Assembly: GCA_902495945.1 (NCBI GenBank)
Contig: CABUZD010000082.1
Location: 1-7,447, forward strand
DNA length: 7,447 nt
Direction of reading: 5' to 3'
Source of the DNA: an uncultured Collinsella sp.
GTDB lineage: Bacteria > Actinomycetota > Coriobacteriia > Coriobacteriales > Coriobacteriaceae
The position numbers and the translations under genes were made by a program. The notes beneath the pieces are model-generated. The model was not told the origin of the DNA and did not search any database. It saw nothing but the letters and a program-made list of their open reading frames with translations. Position 1 is the stretch's first letter, and each line of letters starts with the position of its first letter. Positions 6,091 to 7,447 of this stretch are shown here, in pieces.

Positions 6091-7008
6091 ATGCGCTGCC
6101 TTATCATCCACAACCCGGCATCGGGCCCCAGCTCAGATGAAATCTACGCATTCACGCACGCCCTCGCGCAGGGCGGCGACGAGGTCGTGATGCGTTTTAT
6201 CGGCGATGGCATGGAGCCCGAGGATGCCGTGGCAGACGTGCGCGAGTTTGACCGCGTGGTCGTTTCGGGCGGCGACGGCACCGTCTCCAACGTGCTCGAC
6301 CAGATGCGCGGGTGCGGTGTCCCCACGCTCGTCTTCCCCTCCGGCACAGCCTGCCTGTTCTTCAACAACATCGGCAATGCCCCCGAGGCAGCGGCGCTCG
6401 CCAAGGCCTGCCGTGCCGGTCGCACGGTCAAAGTCGACATGGGTGAGCTCTTTTGGCTCGACGAGAACGGCAACGAGAAGCGCCACGGTTTTATCATCAT
6501 CGCCGGCTCGGGCTTCGACGCCGAGATCATGATGAAGGCCGCCCCCACCAAAAACGACATCGGCGAGATCGCCTACTTCCTCTCCGCGCTCGCCACGCCC
6601 AATCCCACGGTGGCGCACTTTACGATTGAGCATGACGGCATTGTCGAGGAGCTCGACGGCATCTGCTGCATGGCCGGCAACACCTCGGTCATCCAAAACG
6701 ACATCAACCTGTTCCCCGACTGCCGTATGAACGATGGCATGGTCGACATTGCGGTCATCGAACCCGTGCGCACCGTGCAGCTGCTACCTACCGTGATCAC
6801 CGCCGCACTCGACCCCGCCGGCAAGGTACTCGGGCGCCCGCAGTTCAAGATCATCCAGACCAAGGAAGCCAAGATCACCTGCACCCCGTCGCTGGGCATG
6901 CAGTTCGATGGCGAGATTATCTCCAGCAATTCGGGCGTCTTTGGAGCCCGCGCGCTTCCACAATGCCTCGACCTCATCGTCGACGAATTCTCCCCGCTCG
7001 GAAAATAG
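6091..7008 (+). CDS. Diacylglycerol kinase family lipid kinase
   Basis: The 305-residue product has the two-domain DAGK_cat / YegS-BmrU-type fold, ATP-dependent kinases acting on diacylglycerol or related lipids at the inner membrane face; the exact lipid is unknown. Visible motifs are N8-P-A-S-G12 in strand 1, the nucleotide loop S59-G60-G-D-G-T64, G141-F-D-A-E145, the P209...N214-D-G216 turn and Q271-F-D273-G-E275. The motif usually written GT-x-N-(D/L) reads G85-T-A-C88-L-F-F-N-N-I-G, with Cys where Asn is normal, which could alter nucleotide or substrate contact. Length is normal and no membrane segment is evident. The ribosome site is weak (GGGA, 8 bases before the ATG), but the frame begins exactly at the family N terminus (MRCLIIHNPASG). 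The 30-residue membrane protein follows after 9 bases and is surely co-transcribed. Confidence 0.92.
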   Translation: MRCLIIHNPASGPSSDEIYAFTHALAQGGDEVVMRFIGDGMEPEDAVADVREFDRVVVSGGDGTVSNVLDQMRGCGVPTLVFPSGTACLFFNNIGNAPEAAALAKACRAGRTVKVDMGELFWLDENGNEKRHGFIIIAGSGFDAEIMMKAAPTKNDIGEIAYFLSALATPNPTVAHFTIEHDGIVEELDGICCMAGNTSVIQNDINLFPDCRMNDGMVDIAVIEPVRTVQLLPTVITAALDPAGKVLGRPQFKIIQTKEAKITCTPSLGMQFDGEIISSNSGVFGARALPQCLDLIVDEFSPLGK

Positions 7009-7017
7009 GAGGACCCT

Positions 7018-7110
7018 ATGAACGACAATCCCCTGCTCGGCTTTATCATCATCGTTTTGGCCATGCTCGTCGGCTATGCGATCAACGTGATTCACCGCCG
7101 GAAGAAGTAA
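7018..7110 (+). CDS. Small single-pass membrane protein (30 aa)
   Basis: This short gene encodes MNDNPLLG, a hydrophobic stretch at about residues 5-24 (I/V/L/A/G/Y-rich), and a basic tail I-H-R-R-K-K30. The positive-inside rule predicts the N terminus outside and the basic C terminus in the cytoplasm. A consensus AGGAGG (7007-7012) overlaps the kinase TAG stop and ends 5 bases before the ATG, so translation is probably coupled to the kinase. Of the 29 sense codons after the start, 24 end in G or C, as expected for a real gene here. A terminator follows 36 bases after the stop, so it is the last gene of a two-gene unit. No family is recognised. It could anchor or modulate the lipid kinase at the membrane, but that rests only on position and topology. 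Confidence 0.75.
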   Translation: MNDNPLLGFIIIVLAMLVGYAINVIHRRKK

Positions 7111-7146
7111 TTCCACATTGGTATGATATTCATCCAATTATCGTCT

Positions 7147-7190
7147 CCCCTGCTGTTTATGCATTTGCCAAACAGCAGGGGATTTTCATT
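7147..7190 (+). terminator. Intrinsic terminator of the lipid kinase unit
   Basis: CCCCTGCTGTTT (7147-7158) and its exact reverse complement (7170-7181) form a 12-bp perfect stem with an 11-base loop, followed by the T-rich ATTTTCATT. The polarity fits the plus strand; the minus side lacks a T-tract. It ends the kinase / small protein transcript. Confidence 0.88.
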
Positions 7191-7242
7191 TCAGGCATTC
7201 CCAGCTACTTTATTCAGCTACAGTAATTACAGGGCGTCTTTA

Positions 7243-7271
7243 TTAAAGTAAAGCTACAAACTGAGTACAAT
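7243..7271 (+). promoter_or_regulatory. Candidate promoter of the right-edge gene
   Basis: TACAAT (7266-7271) is a fair -10 with a weak TTAAAG -35 (7243-7248) at 17-base spacing. If real, transcription would start near 7278 and leave a leader of about 139 bases before ATG 7417, long enough for the hairpin at 7374-7397 to act in the RNA. Confidence 0.3.
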
Positions 7272-7373
7272 TAACCGCTCGTCGCATATTTCATCACGCT
7301 TATCGAGTAAGTGTCTTTCATAGATGAATATTGTTTCCAGTTCGTTACGCTAATGGGGTGTCTTTATTGGCTG

Positions 7374-7397
7374 AAGCCCTCTGGCGACAGAGGGCTT
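7374..7397 (+). other. Leader hairpin just upstream of a ribosome site
   Basis: AAGCCCTCT (7374-7382) and AGAGGGCTT (7389-7397) form a perfect 9-bp stem with loop GGCGAC. Only a short T stretch follows (CTTTCG), so termination would be weak. It ends 9 bases before the GGGAGGG ribosome site of the next gene, so it could be an attenuator or a translation-control element. Its CCCTC arm can also pair with the GAGGG of that ribosome site. Confidence 0.5.
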
Positions 7398-7416
7398 TCG
7401 CACGCTGGGAGGGAAA

Positions 7417-7447
7417 ATGAGGAAAACTCACCCCGTCAACGCGCTCA
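7417..7447 (+). CDS. Start of an unidentified gene, partial at right edge
   Basis: ATG at 7417 follows a strong GGGAGGG ribosome site (7407-7413) by 3 bases and opens a frame reading MRKTHPVNAL before the window ends. Ten residues are too few to identify a family; the basic start (M-R-K) is compatible with a cytosolic protein or a signal peptide. The overlapping frame from ATG 7353 is also open to the edge but has no ribosome site, so 7417 is preferred. Confidence 0.5.
   Translation, partial: MRKTHPVNAL

Larger units (their letters stand above)
7191..7416 (+). other. AT-richer leader region with short repeats
   Basis: No coding gene is convincing between the terminator and the last start codon. 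The stretch is clearly less G+C-rich than the flanking genes. It holds three AGCTAC copies (7203-7208, 7216-7221, 7252-7257), three CTTTATT copies (7208-7214, 7238-7244, 7362-7368; the last two within a shared GTCTTTATT), a related GTGTCTTTCAT (7311-7321), a GTAATTAC palindrome (7223-7230) and TTCAT-AG-ATGAA (7317-7328). These could be protein-binding sites or parts of a long 5' leader for the gene at the right edge. The only small frames are a 9-codon one at 7324 and an open frame from ATG 7353 lacking a ribosome site. Confidence 0.5.

Noticed and set aside
6133..6696. 187-codon open frame on the minus strand
   Set aside because: It is antisense to the lipid kinase, has low-complexity Val/Asp/Gly composition and no recognisable motif or ribosome site.
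6963..7226. 87-codon open frame on the plus strand across the kinase end and terminator
   Set aside because: It runs in the wrong frame through the kinase 3' end, the small membrane gene and the perfect terminator stem, with no ribosome site.
7353..7447. Open frame from ATG 7353 to the right edge
   Set aside because: It has no ribosome site and would be translated through the 9-bp hairpin; the ATG at 7417 has a strong ribosome site in another frame.

Overview
The window looks like chromosome from a G+C-rich Gram-positive bacterium. Strong AGGAGG-type ribosome sites, GTG starts, G/C-ending codons and the mix of genes (RNase D, exonuclease VII, a HINT-type protein, a YugP-like peptidase, a diacylglycerol-kinase-type lipid kinase) suggest Actinomycetota, most likely a gut Coriobacteriia such as Collinsella. 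The taxon is inferred from gene content and style, not from a database match.

Layout. Minus strand, positions 1-5992, read right to left: RNase D (rnd), a membrane zinc peptidase (YugP family), exonuclease VII large subunit (xseA), exonuclease VII small subunit (xseB), a histidine-triad protein (hinT), a LysR-type regulator, and an MFS transporter that runs off the left edge. Plus strand, from 6091: a DAGK-family lipid kinase, then a 30-residue single-pass membrane protein whose ribosome site overlaps the kinase stop codon, then a strong intrinsic terminator (7147-7190). About 235 bases of AT-richer leader follow, and finally the first ten codons of a gene that leaves the right edge. The two blocks diverge from 5993-6090, where -10-like hexamers on opposite strands overlap.

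How the genes fit together. rnd to hinT is a compact housekeeping block for RNA and DNA processing plus a nucleotide hydrolase, with gaps of 41-115 bases. hinT probably also has its own promoter, because a perfect TATAAT lies between xseB and hinT inside an inverted repeat. The lysR-MFS pair is visibly less G+C-rich than the rest (lines sampled by hand give about 40-57% against 60-67%). It sits only 41 bases after hinT with no clear terminator, so it reads as an accessory regulator/transporter module placed behind a core block. A 19-base palindrome between lysR and the MFS gene could be its operator.

No tRNA, rRNA, CRISPR array or insertion sequence is visible. The best candidates for something undescribed are the tiny membrane protein coupled to the lipid kinase, the kinase's altered GTxN motif, and the structured leader at the right edge.
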